Of a stretch of DNA of 64,000 nucleotides, positions 1 through 7,832 are shown one piece after another; position 1 is the first letter of the stretch, and each line of letters opens with the position of its first letter. The DNA comes from Devosia sp. Root685. Lineage in GTDB: Bacteria; Pseudomonadota; Alphaproteobacteria; Rhizobiales; Devosiaceae. The stretch is taken from the NCBI RefSeq assembly GCF_001427875.1, contig NZ_LMHK01000001.1:560871-624870 (forward strand). Direction: 5' to 3'. Position numbers and translations under genes: made by a program. The notes below the pieces were generated by a model. It was not told the DNA's origin. It saw nothing but the letters and a program-made list of their open reading frames with translations, and did not search any database.

Positions 1-414
1 CATCAGCATGCTTCATTGCCCGAGGCGCAGCGGGGCAATGAAAGCCAATGGAACATGGATCTGCCCATTGCCGTGGGGCTGCATCAGGCCGTGCTGCACC
101 TGCAAATCCATCATGATGGCGGGGGCGAGGCCAATGGCCCCGAGGACCGGGGCTGGCAGGTGCGGTTTGCAACCAATTTGCCGGACCTGGGCGAGGTCGG
201 CGCGCAGGTTTCGCTGCGCGGACAGACGACCGGGATCATGCTCTGGGCCGATCGTGACGACACGGCCAAGGCATTTTCGGACAATATCGAGGAATTGCGC
301 GCCAGCCTTGAAGCTGTGGGTCTGAAGCCCGGTGCGCTGGTCGTTCGCCACGGAGCACCGGGGGAAACAGCTGCCCCCACTGCCACCGGCCACTTCGTGG
401 ATGCGACGCGATGA
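1..414 (+). CDS. FliK-like flagellar hook-length control protein, C-terminal part (partial)
   Basis: The reading frame is open from the first base of the window, so the gene begins upstream and only about 137 C-terminal residues are seen. They fit the Flg_hook fold of FliK C-terminal domains: a strand LPIAVGLHQAVLHLQ, then LPDLGEVGAQVSLRG (the LGxVxAxVxL core), then a helix ending in ALxLWVG-like residues. A weak TTG at 16 is in frame but lies inside the conserved domain. The stop overlaps the next start as ATGA (411-414), so the two genes should be translationally coupled. FliK switches export specificity by contacting FlhB, and the next gene encodes an FlhB-C-like domain. Family call is moderately sure; a role in flagella is inferred. 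Confidence 0.6.
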   Translation, partial: HQHASLPEAQRGNESQWNMDLPIAVGLHQAVLHLQIHHDGGGEANGPEDRGWQVRFATNLPDLGEVGAQVSLRGQTTGIMLWADRDDTAKAFSDNIEELRASLEAVGLKPGALVVRHGAPGETAAPTATGHFVDATR

Positions 415-713
415 TGGATGAACCGAAGGTGACGCCGCTGGCCGTGGCACTGCAATATGACAAGCAAAGCGATCAAGCGCCGCGCATCGTCGCCAAGGGC
501 AGAGGCCTGATTGCCGAGCAAATCCTTGCCATTGCGAGCGAAAACGGCATCGTTATCGAGGCCAATCCGATCCTCGCCGAGGCGCTGAGCCATGTGGAGG
601 TGGACGACACTATTCCGGTGGAACTGTATGAGGCCGTCGCGGCGGTGATCGGCTTTGTGCTGCGGCAAAGCGAGGTTAGTGGCTGGAAACCGGACGAGCC
701 CGAGCCACAATGA
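411..713 (+). CDS. FlhB C-terminal-domain-like protein (EscU/YscU/HrcU superfamily)
   Basis: This 100-residue protein matches only the cytoplasmic CC part of the export switch protein FlhB. It has AVALQYD near residue 12, the APRIVAKG segment, a helix IAEQILAIASENGI, then NPILAEAL and the IPVELYEAVAAVIGFVL end. Full FlhB has four membrane helices and an NPTH self-cleavage site just before this domain. Here both are absent, so the protein resembles FlhB after cleavage. Such free-standing paralogues (FlhX/YlqH type) are known next to FliK-like genes and can partly replace FlhB-CC. The ATG at 411 overlaps the stop of the FliK-like gene. Function in this organism is not proven. Confidence 0.78.
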   Translation: MMDEPKVTPLAVALQYDKQSDQAPRIVAKGRGLIAEQILAIASENGIVIEANPILAEALSHVEVDDTIPVELYEAVAAVIGFVLRQSEVSGWKPDEPEPQ

Positions 714-789
714 AACCATGTGACCGCGGCGCCGCGCCATTGCATCGCCGCCAAAGCCTCCCCATGTCCAATCTCAGACGAGGGAGACC

Positions 790-1353
790 ATGATGATCAG
801 ACCCGAAGACGAACGCGCCATCGATGATCTGTTCGAGCGGCTGCACAATGTCGAGCGCAACAGCGCTCCGCGTGATGTCGAGGCTGAGCGCCTCATTCGC
901 CAGCGCCTCGCCGAAAACCCCGCTGCGGCCTATTATATGGCCCAAACCATCATCGTGCAGGAAGCCGCGCTTCGCGAAGCGCAGCAGCGGATCGAGGCGC
1001 TCGAGGCCCGACAGGGGCAGGGCGGCTTTCTGGGCGGTATTTTTGGCAATGAGCGCCCGGCGCCGCAACGTGCGCCGCAGCGCGGCCCGTGGGGTGAGCG
1101 TGCCGAAGAAAGCGATCAATACGATCGCCGCCGGTCAGCCGGGGGCGGTGGTTTTCTTGCCGGCGCAGCGCAGACGGCGCTTGGCGTAACCGGCGGATTA
1201 CTGCTCGGCAGTGCTCTGGCTGGCCTCTTTACCGGCGATGCGCAAGCAGCGGAGGCCGAGGCGCCGCCTGAGCCGGCACCCGAAGACCCCGGCATCGATG
1301 ATGGCGGGGATTGGGGTGGTGGTGGTGACTTCGATATCGGCGGCGATTTTTAG
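790..1353 (+). CDS. DUF2076 family protein
   Basis: The first 75 residues (EDERAIDDLFERLHNVE, then a helix with YYMAQTIIVQEAAL) are typical of DUF2076, a family of unknown function. A coiled-coil-prone segment follows (REAQQRIEALEARQ), then a Gly/Arg/Gln-rich linker, a hydrophobic stretch around residues 117-143 that may be a membrane segment, and an acidic Gly/Trp/Asp tail ending DIGGDF. The ATG at 790 follows GAGGGAGACC, a good ribosome-binding site. The last four bases overlap the end of the convergent cell-wall hydrolase gene. No function can be given beyond the family. Confidence 0.75.
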   Translation: MMIRPEDERAIDDLFERLHNVERNSAPRDVEAERLIRQRLAENPAAAYYMAQTIIVQEAALREAQQRIEALEARQGQGGFLGGIFGNERPAPQRAPQRGPWGERAEESDQYDRRRSAGGGGFLAGAAQTALGVTGGLLLGSALAGLFTGDAQAAEAEAPPEPAPEDPGIDDGGDWGGGGDFDIGGDF

Positions 1354-1820
1354 CGGGTTCGCTTCTCGTAAAATTCGTTGCCGCCGGCTTCGAGCACGTA
1401 AAACATGTTGTCATAGGGGAAGCGCAGGCCGGCCGTATGGAAATGCTGGGCATTTTGAACACCCGGATGGCGGGCACCGCGCAACACCTGATCGGCGACC
1501 TGCGCGGCGAGAACGGCACCGCTATCGGTCATCGGCTTGGTGAGAACACCCTGGGCAAACTGGTTTTTCTGGCCGACGACGCCGCAGACCGACTTGGGGT
1601 AGCGCCCATCATAGAGCCGGTTCATCACGACGGTGCCAACCGCGAGCATGCCGTCAGGACTGGACCGATTGGATTCGAAATACATGGCCCGCATCAGGCA
1701 TTCCTTCTCGCTCATCTGGGCCATGCCGAAATTGATGCCAAGAAAACTGCAGCCGGCAAGGCTGGTGGCGACAACGGCGAGAGCCGAAATTTGAAGGGCG
1801 AGGCGGGCAAAGGGGGCCAC
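1350..1820 (-). CDS. SleB-type cell wall hydrolase, putative lipoprotein
   Basis: Encodes 156 residues. The N-terminus is a lipoprotein signal with a lipobox (LAGC, Cys at about residue 24), so the mature protein is probably anchored to a membrane facing the periplasm. The rest is the Hydrolase_2 (SleB/CwlJ) domain: CLMRAMYFESN with the catalytic Glu in YFES, GMLAVGTVVMNRL, CGVVGQKNQFA and ALxHF-like residues near HFHTAGL. Family members cleave peptidoglycan as lytic transglycosylases. The gene is monocistronic and convergent with the DUF2076 gene, overlapping it by 4 bases. Confidence 0.8.
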   Translation of the reverse strand: MAPFARLALQISALAVVATSLAGCSFLGINFGMAQMSEKECLMRAMYFESNRSSPDGMLAVGTVVMNRLYDGRYPKSVCGVVGQKNQFAQGVLTKPMTDSGAVLAAQVADQVLRGARHPGVQNAQHFHTAGLRFPYDNMFYVLEAGGNEFYEKRTR

Positions 1821-1912
1821 GGTGCATCTCCGGAGTGTTGCCGAGTTGCGGCTTGGTCCGAAAATGCGCCGACAGCCTTAAAGAAAGCCTCAGAAGGAGG
1901 GTTAAGAGATTG

Positions 1913-2236
1913 CTAGCGCCGACGAGCAAGGAGACTGGCCAGCAGCGCCACCGTGCCGATCACAGCGATTACGGGAACGGGATCGCGCTGGACGGCGCGG
2001 GCGCCCTGAACCGCCTTGCGGCTGGCAATGCCGGCAAGCCAGGCGCCCTGCCGGGCCGCATCGTGGCTCCAATCGGAAATGGTATCGCCGAAATCACCGG
2101 CAACATCACCGGCATTATGCGACAGCGCGCGGCTGATGTGCCTTGTCTGGCGGCGCAATTCACCGATCTGGGCGGCAAGGGCCTCAAGGGGGTCATGTTG
2201 ACGGCGGCGGGATGTGAACAGATCTTCAAGACGCAT
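1913..2236 (-). CDS. Hypothetical protein with C-terminal membrane helix
   Basis: A 107-residue protein starting MRLEDLFTSRRRQ. The ATG at 2236 is preferred over an upstream in-frame start because AGGGAG lies 7 bases before it. The central part is helical and soluble (LAAQIGELRRQTRHISRAL). The C-terminus has a single hydrophobic helix (VIAVIGTVALLASLLA) followed by RRR, as in small tail-anchored proteins such as the DUF883/YqjD ribosome-tethering type; that resemblance is in layout only. Not recognised as a specific family. Confidence 0.5.
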   Translation of the reverse strand: MRLEDLFTSRRRQHDPLEALAAQIGELRRQTRHISRALSHNAGDVAGDFGDTISDWSHDAARQGAWLAGIASRKAVQGARAVQRDPVPVIAVIGTVALLASLLARRR

Positions 2237-2352
2237 GGGATACTCCCTGGTTATGGGCGCAACGCCATTGGCCGGACACAAGTTCCGTACACAATCAATG
2301 ACTTCGACCTCACAGTCAGGGGCCGAGAGCTAGGGAGCCGTATGGTTTCGAC

Positions 2353-2679
2353 ATGAGCAAGCACGCACAACGTCTCAATCGGCTGTTCGACAAGCTCGAG
2401 CGCAAGATTCCAAGCATGGCAGGCAGCTGGCTGGCCCGCCTGCGCCGGCCGGAAGCGCGCTGGATTCGCATCCCGCTCGGCATCCTTCTGGTGCTCGGGG
2501 GCATTTTCAGCTTTTTGCCGGTTCTGGGCATCTGGATGCTGCCGCTCGGATTGCTCCTGCTCGCGGTCGATCTGATCTTCCTGCAGAGCCCGGTGAACCA
2601 GGCGATCCTGCGCGGCAGCCGCAAATGGACCACCTGGCAGCGCAAGCGCCGCGATCGCAAGAACACGCCTAAGGCGTGA
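2353..2679 (+). CDS. Small inner-membrane protein, unknown function
   Basis: A 108-residue protein with a basic N-terminus, a strongly hydrophobic double-helix region at residues 39-77 (IPLGILLVLGGIFSFLPVLG then MLPLGLLLLAVDLIFL) and a very basic tail (RKWTTWQRKRRDRK). The layout resembles PGPGW-type small transmembrane proteins of rhizobia, but the PGPGW signature itself is not present, so no family is assigned. Its 3' end overlaps the convergent mtnN-like gene by 11 bases. Confidence 0.6.
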   Translation: MSKHAQRLNRLFDKLERKIPSMAGSWLARLRRPEARWIRIPLGILLVLGGIFSFLPVLGIWMLPLGLLLLAVDLIFLQSPVNQAILRGSRKWTTWQRKRRDRKNTPKA

Positions 2680-3277
2680 GGTCGATTTCGCCTGCGGCAT
2701 AGGCCGCCTCGACACGATCCACGGCTTCGGCCAGCCGCTCGTCGATGATGTGCAGATATTGCGTCCAGTCCTCGATGCGGCTGACGGCTTCTGCGCCATC
2801 GGAAATGCCGCGAAGGCCGAGGAGCGGCACGCCGAACATCTGGCAGGCGCGCTTGACCGCATGGGTTTCCATATCGACCATATCCTCGGCGATCGCAGCA
2901 TAGGCCTTGCCAGTCACGACATTGCCGCCGGTCGATAGGGTCGCCGGGGCGAGGCCGGCGATGGGCGGCACCAGATCGAGCGTTGGCGGCAGGTCCGTCA
3001 GCGGTGTCACGCCGCGCGGAAAACCGAGGGCCGAGGCGTCCATGTCGCGATAGGCGACGGAAATCGCCTGATAGACGCCGAGTTGTTCAAGCCGGTTGGA
3101 CCCGGCCGAGCCGAGGCAGACGACCAGTCCTGGCAGGTCGTCGCGCCGTTCCATCAGGGCTCTCGTCGTTGAAACGGCCGCTTCGACCGGGCCGATGCCG
3201 ATCATGACGGGCTGGATGCGCGCGGCCAGATGCGGGCCGAATTCGGCCTTGGCGGCCATCAGGTACAGAATAGTCAT
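2669..3277 (-). CDS. 5'-methylthioadenosine/S-adenosylhomocysteine nucleosidase family protein
   Basis: A 202-residue protein of the purine nucleoside phosphorylase/uridine phosphorylase family. It shows the start TILYLMAAKAEF, the substrate-core motif GIGPVEAA, the GSAG loop (CLGSAGS), DMVDMETHAVKRAC (equivalent of VDMEGAA) and RGISDGA with the catalytic Asp. MTA/SAH nucleosidases release adenine from these by-products of SAM use. The protein is about 30 residues shorter than E. coli MtnN, and the ME-GAA region is changed to METHA, so another purine-nucleoside or futalosine-like substrate is possible. Family assignment is firm; the exact substrate is inferred. Confidence 0.75.
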   Translation of the reverse strand: MTILYLMAAKAEFGPHLAARIQPVMIGIGPVEAAVSTTRALMERRDDLPGLVVCLGSAGSNRLEQLGVYQAISVAYRDMDASALGFPRGVTPLTDLPPTLDLVPPIAGLAPATLSTGGNVVTGKAYAAIAEDMVDMETHAVKRACQMFGVPLLGLRGISDGAEAVSRIEDWTQYLHIIDERLAEAVDRVEAAYAAGEIDLTP

Positions 3278-3397
3278 GTCTCACCCTAACATGGCTGCCA
3301 TGCCGCTCAAGCGCTGGTCGTTACCGGTTATGTAACGGAATGATGACATATTGAACCATGCTCCCGGTGTTTTGGGGAGCGGGAAGGCAGGCGTATC

Positions 3398-3688
3398 GTG
3401 CGTTTCGCAGTCATCAGTGGGTCGAGAGAGTGGACAGAAGCGGCGCCTGAACGGGCCATGCCGCAGCGGGCCGTGGAAATCGAAGACGTGCAATACGAAG
3501 CGCGCCGCCGTCTCAGGGCGCTGAAGATCGAAGAATGGCGCGTCCGGGAATTCGTCACTGGAACGCCGGTGCCCGACAATATCCGGCACGTCGCCATGCA
3601 GATCGAATATGCCGCCCAGGCCATCGGCCGGCTTTCGCCGATCCCGGCCGATTATGCCGACGACGTCTATTGGCCGCGCGTCTGGTAG
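3398..3688 (+). CDS. Hypothetical protein
   Basis: A 96-residue protein starting at GTG, with GGAAGG nine bases upstream. An alternative ATG at 3458 would give MPQRAVEIEDVQ. The core is helical and charged (YEARRRLRALKIEEWRVREF) and the end is rich in Trp, Tyr and Asp (ADYADDVYWPRVW). No signal peptide or membrane segment. Not recognised. The upstream 120 bases (3278-3397) hold only the divergent spacing to the mtnN-like gene. Confidence 0.45.
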   Translation: MRFAVISGSREWTEAAPERAMPQRAVEIEDVQYEARRRLRALKIEEWRVREFVTGTPVPDNIRHVAMQIEYAAQAIGRLSPIPADYADDVYWPRVW

Positions 3689-3754
3689 CAGACAAAGCAG
3701 GAGCGGCGGATGGCCACTCCTGCGACTATTCTCATCCCAAAAACCTGACGGCGC

Positions 3755-3931
3755 TCAAGCAGCGATCTTTTTGGCGCGTGGCGCGGCGCGTTTGCGCGCA
3801 GGCTTGATGGTTTTGGCTGCATCGGCGGCAATTTCGGCCACAGCCTTGAACCAATAGCTCTGATCCTGCCCCTCGGGACGCCCATCGGCCTCCCACAACT
3901 GATAGGCGCGGTTCTGGATGTCGTCCTGCAT
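3755..3931 (-). CDS. DUF2934 domain protein
   Basis: A 58-residue protein starting MQDDIQNRAYQLWEADG. RAYQLWEADGRPEGQD followed by an aromatic (SYWFKA) is the hallmark of DUF2934, a short helical domain of unknown function common in rhizobia. The C-terminal 20 residues are Lys/Arg/Ala-rich (KPARKRAAPRAKKIAA), suggesting nucleic-acid contact, which is inference. The ATG at 3931 is chosen over a GTG at 3943 because GGAGAG lies just upstream. Confidence 0.75.
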   Translation of the reverse strand: MQDDIQNRAYQLWEADGRPEGQDQSYWFKAVAEIAADAAKTIKPARKRAAPRAKKIAA

Positions 3932-4073
3932 GGTGCTCTCCACTTCAAGCGTAACCAGAAGCGAGCGTGACGCGATAGGGTTAATTCCCTGTTACGGGTC
4001 CTAAGCACCTGAGGCGGCTAGAGGACTATCCGGCAATCGAGAGGAATCGCGCTCGCGCCTGGCGCCGGAAAAC

Positions 4074-4150
4074 TGGTGATCTCGACGGGATTCGAACCCA
4101 TGACCCCCGGATTAGGAATCCGGTGCTCTATCCTGCTGAGCTACGAGACC
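4074..4150 (-). tRNA. tRNA-Arg (anticodon CCT)
   Basis: Read on the minus strand this forms a full cloverleaf. The acceptor stem GGTCTCG pairs with CGAGATC (one G-T wobble). The D arm contains AGCTCAGCAGGATAGAGC. The anticodon stem CCGGA/TCCGG encloses a loop with CCT. The T arm contains GGGTTCGAATCCC. The discriminator A at 4077 is followed by an encoded CCA (4076-4074). CCT reads AGG arginine codons. An open frame crosses the gene on the other strand, but the deformylase-like protein starts well beyond it. Confidence 0.95.
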
Positions 4151-4215
4151 AGCCGGGATTGGACCTACCAGCGGAGGCCGCAACATGCAAGATGGGGCCC
4201 CGCGAGGACGCTGAC

Positions 4216-4719
4216 GTGACCAAGATCGACCCCTTTATTTTCTATCCAGACGCGCGGTTCAACGAGGCAGCGGTCGCCCGGCCGGGCGATGCGGCTCTGC
4301 TCGATATCGGGCGGCGCCTGCTGGCCGCGGCGGCGGAGGCGCGGGCCTATGGGCTTGCGGCGGCCCATATCGGGGTGGTGGCGCCGGTTGCGGTGATCAG
4401 CCTCGGCAATCCTGCGGTGCGGGACTATCGCCTGCTCTACAATCCGCGGGTTCTTTCGATTGCTGGCCCAGAGGAGACTGGCCCGGAAGGCTCGGTGTCC
4501 ATGCCCGGTATCGAGGTCGAGGTGTTGCGCGCCCAATGGGCGGTGATCGCTTTTGACGATGCAGCGGGGCAGGGGCAGGAACTGGCCTTGTCGGGCTTTG
4601 CTGCCCGCGTGGCGCAGCACGAGATCGACCAGGTGAATGGCGTGTTCTTTCTCATAAAGATCTCGCGGCTGAAGCGCGAGGCAGCCATTCGGCGGTTTGC
4701 CAAGCTTGGCCGCCGCTGA
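4216..4719 (+). CDS. Peptide-deformylase-like protein lacking metal ligands
   Basis: A 167-residue protein with the deformylase fold. Motif 1 GxGLAAxQ appears as AYGLAAAHIG (residues 44-53), motif 2 EGCLS as EGSVSM (91-96) and motif 3 HEhDH as QHEIDQ (134-139). Active deformylases bind iron through the Cys of motif 2 and both His of motif 3. Here the Cys is Ser93 (TCG at 4492) and the second His is Gln139 (CAG at 4630), and the motif 1 Gln is His. Removal of N-formyl groups is therefore unlikely. Start GTG 4216 is chosen because GAGGA sits about 7 bases upstream; an ATG at 4192 is the alternative. No stops or frameshifts are seen, so it looks maintained. Confidence 0.8.
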   Translation: MTKIDPFIFYPDARFNEAAVARPGDAALLDIGRRLLAAAAEARAYGLAAAHIGVVAPVAVISLGNPAVRDYRLLYNPRVLSIAGPEETGPEGSVSMPGIEVEVLRAQWAVIAFDDAAGQGQELALSGFAARVAQHEIDQVNGVFFLIKISRLKREAAIRRFAKLGRR

Positions 4720-4793
4720 AGATCAATCCCATCGCAAAGGTTGATCCCTGATCGTGGCTCCGCTAAACGGAGCGCACAAACCAAGGAACAGAC

Positions 4794-5916
4794 ATGCGCG
4801 CGGAAATTGAAAAAGCCGTTGCCGAAATCGAGCAGGTTCTGACCCTGCTGAGGAGGCATCTTTGACTGGGATACTGCACAACTTCGCCTCGACGCGCTAA
4901 CCGCGCAGACTGAATCCCCCGACTTCTGGAACGATCCGGAAAAAGCCCGCGTGACCATGCGCGAGCGCGACGAACTCGATGTCGCGGTGAAAGCCGTGCG
5001 CGAATTCGAAACCGGTATTGCCGACAATGTCGAACTGATCGAACTCGGTGAAGCCGAGGGCGACGCCGATATCGTGCGCGACGCGGAAAACGCGCTGCTT
5101 GAGCTCAAGCAGTCAGCGCGCCGCCAGCAGATCGAAACGCTGCTTTCGGGCGAAGTCGATTCCAACGACTGCTATGTCGAAATCCACTCCGGCGCCGGTG
5201 GCACCGAGAGCCAGGATTGGGCCAACATGCTGTTGCGCATGTATACCCGCTGGGCCGAGCGCCGGAAGTTCAAGGTCGATGTGCTGGAAATGCACGACGG
5301 CGAAGAAGCCGGCATCAAGTCCGCGACCATCCAGATCAAGGGCCACAATGCCTATGGCTGGCTCAAGACCGAAAGCGGCGTGCATCGCCTCGTTCGCATC
5401 AGCCCCTATGACTCGGCCGCGCGCCGGCACACCAGCTTTTCGAGCTGCTGGGTTTATCCGGTGGTCGATGATTCCATCGAAATCGAAATTCGCGAAGCCG
5501 ACCTCAAGGTCGACACCTATCGCGCCTCGGGCGCTGGCGGCCAGCACGTCAACACCACGGACTCGGCCATCCGCATCACCCACGTGCCCTCGGGCATCAT
5601 CGTGGCGTGCCAGCAGGAACGCAGCCAGCATAAGAACCGTGCGACGGCCATGGCCATGCTGAAATCGCGTCTCTACGAGATGGAATTGCAGAAGCGCGAA
5701 GAGGCGGCCAACGCCCAGTCGGCCAGCAAGACCGATATCGGCTGGGGCCACCAGATCCGCTCCTACGTGCTGCAACCCTATCAGATGGTGAAGGACCTGC
5801 GGACCGGCGTCGAAAGCGGCCAGCCTTCGGTCGTGCTCGATGGCGATCTCGACGAGTTCATGGAAGCCGCCCTGGCGCAGCGCGTCGGCGTGGCTACGGA
5901 CGTGGCGGGCGACTAA
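4794..5916 (+). CDS. prfB: Peptide chain release factor 2, with programmed +1 frameshift
   Basis: The first frame runs from ATG 4794 ([14 protein letters not shown]) for 23 codons to an in-frame TGA at 4863-4865. After a +1 shift at CTTTGAC translation resumes at 4864 with [12 protein letters not shown] and continues to 5916, giving about 373 residues. RF2 reads UGA and UAA stop codons and releases the peptide through the GGQ loop, seen here as GAGGQHVNT. The stop-codon recognition tripeptide is SPY ([14 protein letters not shown]) where E. coli has SPF. RF2 scarcity favours the shift, so the protein controls its own synthesis. GGAA precedes the start. A start at the internal ATG 4951 would miss the N-terminal domain. 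Confidence 0.96.
4851..4866 (+). promoter_or_regulatory. Programmed +1 frameshift signal of prfB
   Basis: A Shine-Dalgarno-like AGGAGG (4851-4856) is followed by CAT and then CTT TGA C. This matches the layout of the E. coli site AGGGGGTATCTTTGAC base for base except two. The internal anti-SD pairing pushes the ribosome from CTT to TTT while RF2 is limiting at the TGA. Confidence 0.95.
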
Positions 5917-5940
5917 GCGTCTCCCCACCGCGCTCGCTAA

Positions 5941-6108
5941 CACCCCCTCCCAACCTCCTCCCTCAAATCGCTCCACTGGAGCGATTTGCCCTGCGGGACG
6001 GGTCGGAGCCCATCAAGGGGGAGGTGCCATATCGAGTTTGGGTAAACTATCTGCCAGACACTCAATCCCTTCACCTCCCCCTTGATGGGGGAGGCTGGGA
6101 GGGGGTGG
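5941..6108. repeat. Dispersed palindromic repeat, copy A
   Basis: Fills the gap between prfB and the M23 peptidase gene. The outer arms CACCCCCTCCCAACCTCC (5941-5958) and GGAGGCTGGGAGGGGGTG (6090-6107) are complementary at 17 of 18 positions. Inside the left half is a perfect hairpin at 5965-5987 (AAATCGCTCCA, centre C, TGGAGCGATTT) followed by CCCTGCGGGACGGG. The core 5941-6026 is closely similar to the reverse complement of 19525-19612. It may act as a bidirectional terminator or mRNA stabiliser for the two convergent genes. Confidence 0.85.
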
Positions 6109-6131
6109 AGCGGCAAACTCGAAATACGAAA

Positions 6132-7271
6132 TTACCCCAGCACCGCCACCAATCTCTTCCCAGCATCCAGAAACGCCTTGGGATTGATCGCCTCGTCGGC
6201 CTTGCGGATTTCAAAGTGCAGATGCGGCCCGGTCGAGCGGCCGGTCGAGCCGACCTTGGCGATCGGCGTGCCGGTGTTCACCGCCTGACCCTCGCGGGTC
6301 AGATAGCCGCTCAAATGCGCGTAGCGGGTGACGAGTCCATTGTCGTGGGTGACTTCCACCACCATGCCATAGCCCGATCTGGTGCCGACATAGGTGACGA
6401 TACCAGCCGCCGCGCTCATCACGGTCGTGCCGCTCGGCGCGGCAAAGTCCATGCCCGAGTGGAAGGCGCGGGAGCCGGTGAACGGGTCCTTGCGATTGCC
6501 GAAATTGGAGCTCTGACGGAAATTGCCCGATATCGGCATATGGACCGGCGCGGTGTCGAGACTTTCGCGCGCTGCCTTGTAGCGCAGCAGCGCCGACATG
6601 ACGGCGTTGGCATCGTCGAGCATGGGCGTGCCGTTGAGTTCGTCGGTCGCCGGCAATAACGGGCCGCCCATGGCGTCAGCGTCAGGGTCGGGGAGGGCGA
6701 AGGGAATACCCAGCCCGCGCATTTCCGTAGCGATTTCGTCGGCGCGGGTCGAGGCGACCGCGGCAATGCCGTGCATGGCCATCTGCGTCTCGCCCATCAT
6801 GCGCTCAAGGCTGAGGGCCGTGGCATCGACATCGGGATTGCCCGTCATGCTGGCAAGAGGCGTCGTACCGGTGATTTCGGCTGTGGGCAGGTCGGCGGCG
6901 GCGATCCCCAGGGAATCGGCCTTGTCGACCAGGACTTTTACCAGCTGGTGCTGTTCGAACAGCATTTCCTGCTGCTGGGACAATTCCTGCAATTGCAGGT
7001 TGATGTCGCCCGTCTGAGCAAAACTGCGCGAATGCAGCCGGTCGATTTCGACCCGCATCTGCGCGATCCGATCCTCGTAGGCGCCAATGACTTCGTCGGT
7101 GCGGCCGTTGAGCAGGCGGGCAATGTCGGGTGAGAGATAGAGTGCCGTGCCGGTAAAGACATTGCCGGCAAAGAGGAGGGCGAACATGCCGTAGAAAATG
7201 CCGGGGTGAATGCCCCGCATCGGCGGCTTGCCCTGGCGCTTCCGGTCTCTGACCCCAGCCGTGGTGACCAC
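6132..7271 (-). CDS. M23 family metallopeptidase (murein endopeptidase type)
   Basis: A 379-residue membrane-anchored protein. GTG 7271 is the start, with GAGGA eight bases upstream. A basic N-terminus is followed by one membrane helix (GIFYGMFALLFAGNVFTGTA, about residues 24-43), then a coiled coil (QLQELSQQQEMLFEQHQLV) and the C-terminal LytM/M23 domain. Zinc and catalytic residues are intact: HSGMD (H and D ligands), RYAHLS and HLHFE. It should cleave peptide cross-links in the periplasm. The coiled coil plus LytM layout resembles MepM/NlpD-type division proteins. Confidence 0.88.
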   Translation of the reverse strand: MVTTAGVRDRKRQGKPPMRGIHPGIFYGMFALLFAGNVFTGTALYLSPDIARLLNGRTDEVIGAYEDRIAQMRVEIDRLHSRSFAQTGDINLQLQELSQQQEMLFEQHQLVKVLVDKADSLGIAAADLPTAEITGTTPLASMTGNPDVDATALSLERMMGETQMAMHGIAAVASTRADEIATEMRGLGIPFALPDPDADAMGGPLLPATDELNGTPMLDDANAVMSALLRYKAARESLDTAPVHMPISGNFRQSSNFGNRKDPFTGSRAFHSGMDFAAPSGTTVMSAAAGIVTYVGTRSGYGMVVEVTHDNGLVTRYAHLSGYLTREGQAVNTGTPIAKVGSTGRSTGPHLHFEIRKADEAINPKAFLDAGKRLVAVLG

Positions 7272-7355
7272 CTTGCTTTCCTCACGCTGCGAACACTTAT
7301 GGTAAGCAGACTATGAGCGAGCATGGTTAAGAAAAACCGAAAGCCCGCAGAGGTT

Positions 7356-7832
7356 TCAGGTGGCTTCCAGTTCCGCGAGCGCCGCGAGCATCTTGGCGGC
7401 GTGGCCCTTGATGCGCGTTGCCCGGATGATGCGCTCGACCTTGCCATCGGCGCCGATGATGAAACTGGTGCGGATCAGCCCCATGAATTCGCGGCCATAG
7501 AGCTTTTTGAGCTGCCAGAGCCCAAAGCCCTCGATCGCCAGATGATCGGGATCGGCAGCGAGCGGCACTTTGAGCCCATATTTGGCGCGGAATTTCTGGT
7601 GGCTCGGTATCTCATCGGGCGAAATGCCGACGAGCACGGCGCCATGGGCCGCGAATTCCGGCGAGAGGTCGGAAAACTCGATGTTTTCGTCGGTGCAGCC
7701 GCCCGAATCGTCTTCCGGATAGAAGTAGAGTACGACCCGCTGGCCACGCTGGGCGGACAGGGTGAAGCTGCTGCCATCGTCGCGGGAGAGGGTGAAGTCG
7801 GGGGCAGGGTCGCCCTGTTTCAAATGCGCCAT
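7356..7832 (-). CDS. bcp: Thioredoxin-dependent peroxiredoxin, BCP/PrxQ type
   Basis: A 158-residue peroxiredoxin reducing hydroperoxides in the cytoplasm. It starts LKQGDPAPDFTL. The peroxidatic Cys is in YFYPEDDSGGCTDEN, where the common T-P-G-C is changed to S-G-G-C: the usual Thr is Ser and a Pro is lost. The second Cys found five residues on in many BCP proteins is absent, so this is probably a 1-Cys type or uses a distant partner. VGIS and the ATRIKGHAAKML end fit the family. The gene stands alone, close to the M23 gene. The 229 bases upstream (7833-8061) show nothing recognisable. Confidence 0.88.
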   Translation of the reverse strand: MAHLKQGDPAPDFTLSRDDGSSFTLSAQRGQRVVLYFYPEDDSGGCTDENIEFSDLSPEFAAHGAVLVGISPDEIPSHQKFRAKYGLKVPLAADPDHLAIEGFGLWQLKKLYGREFMGLIRTSFIIGADGKVERIIRATRIKGHAAKMLAALAELEAT

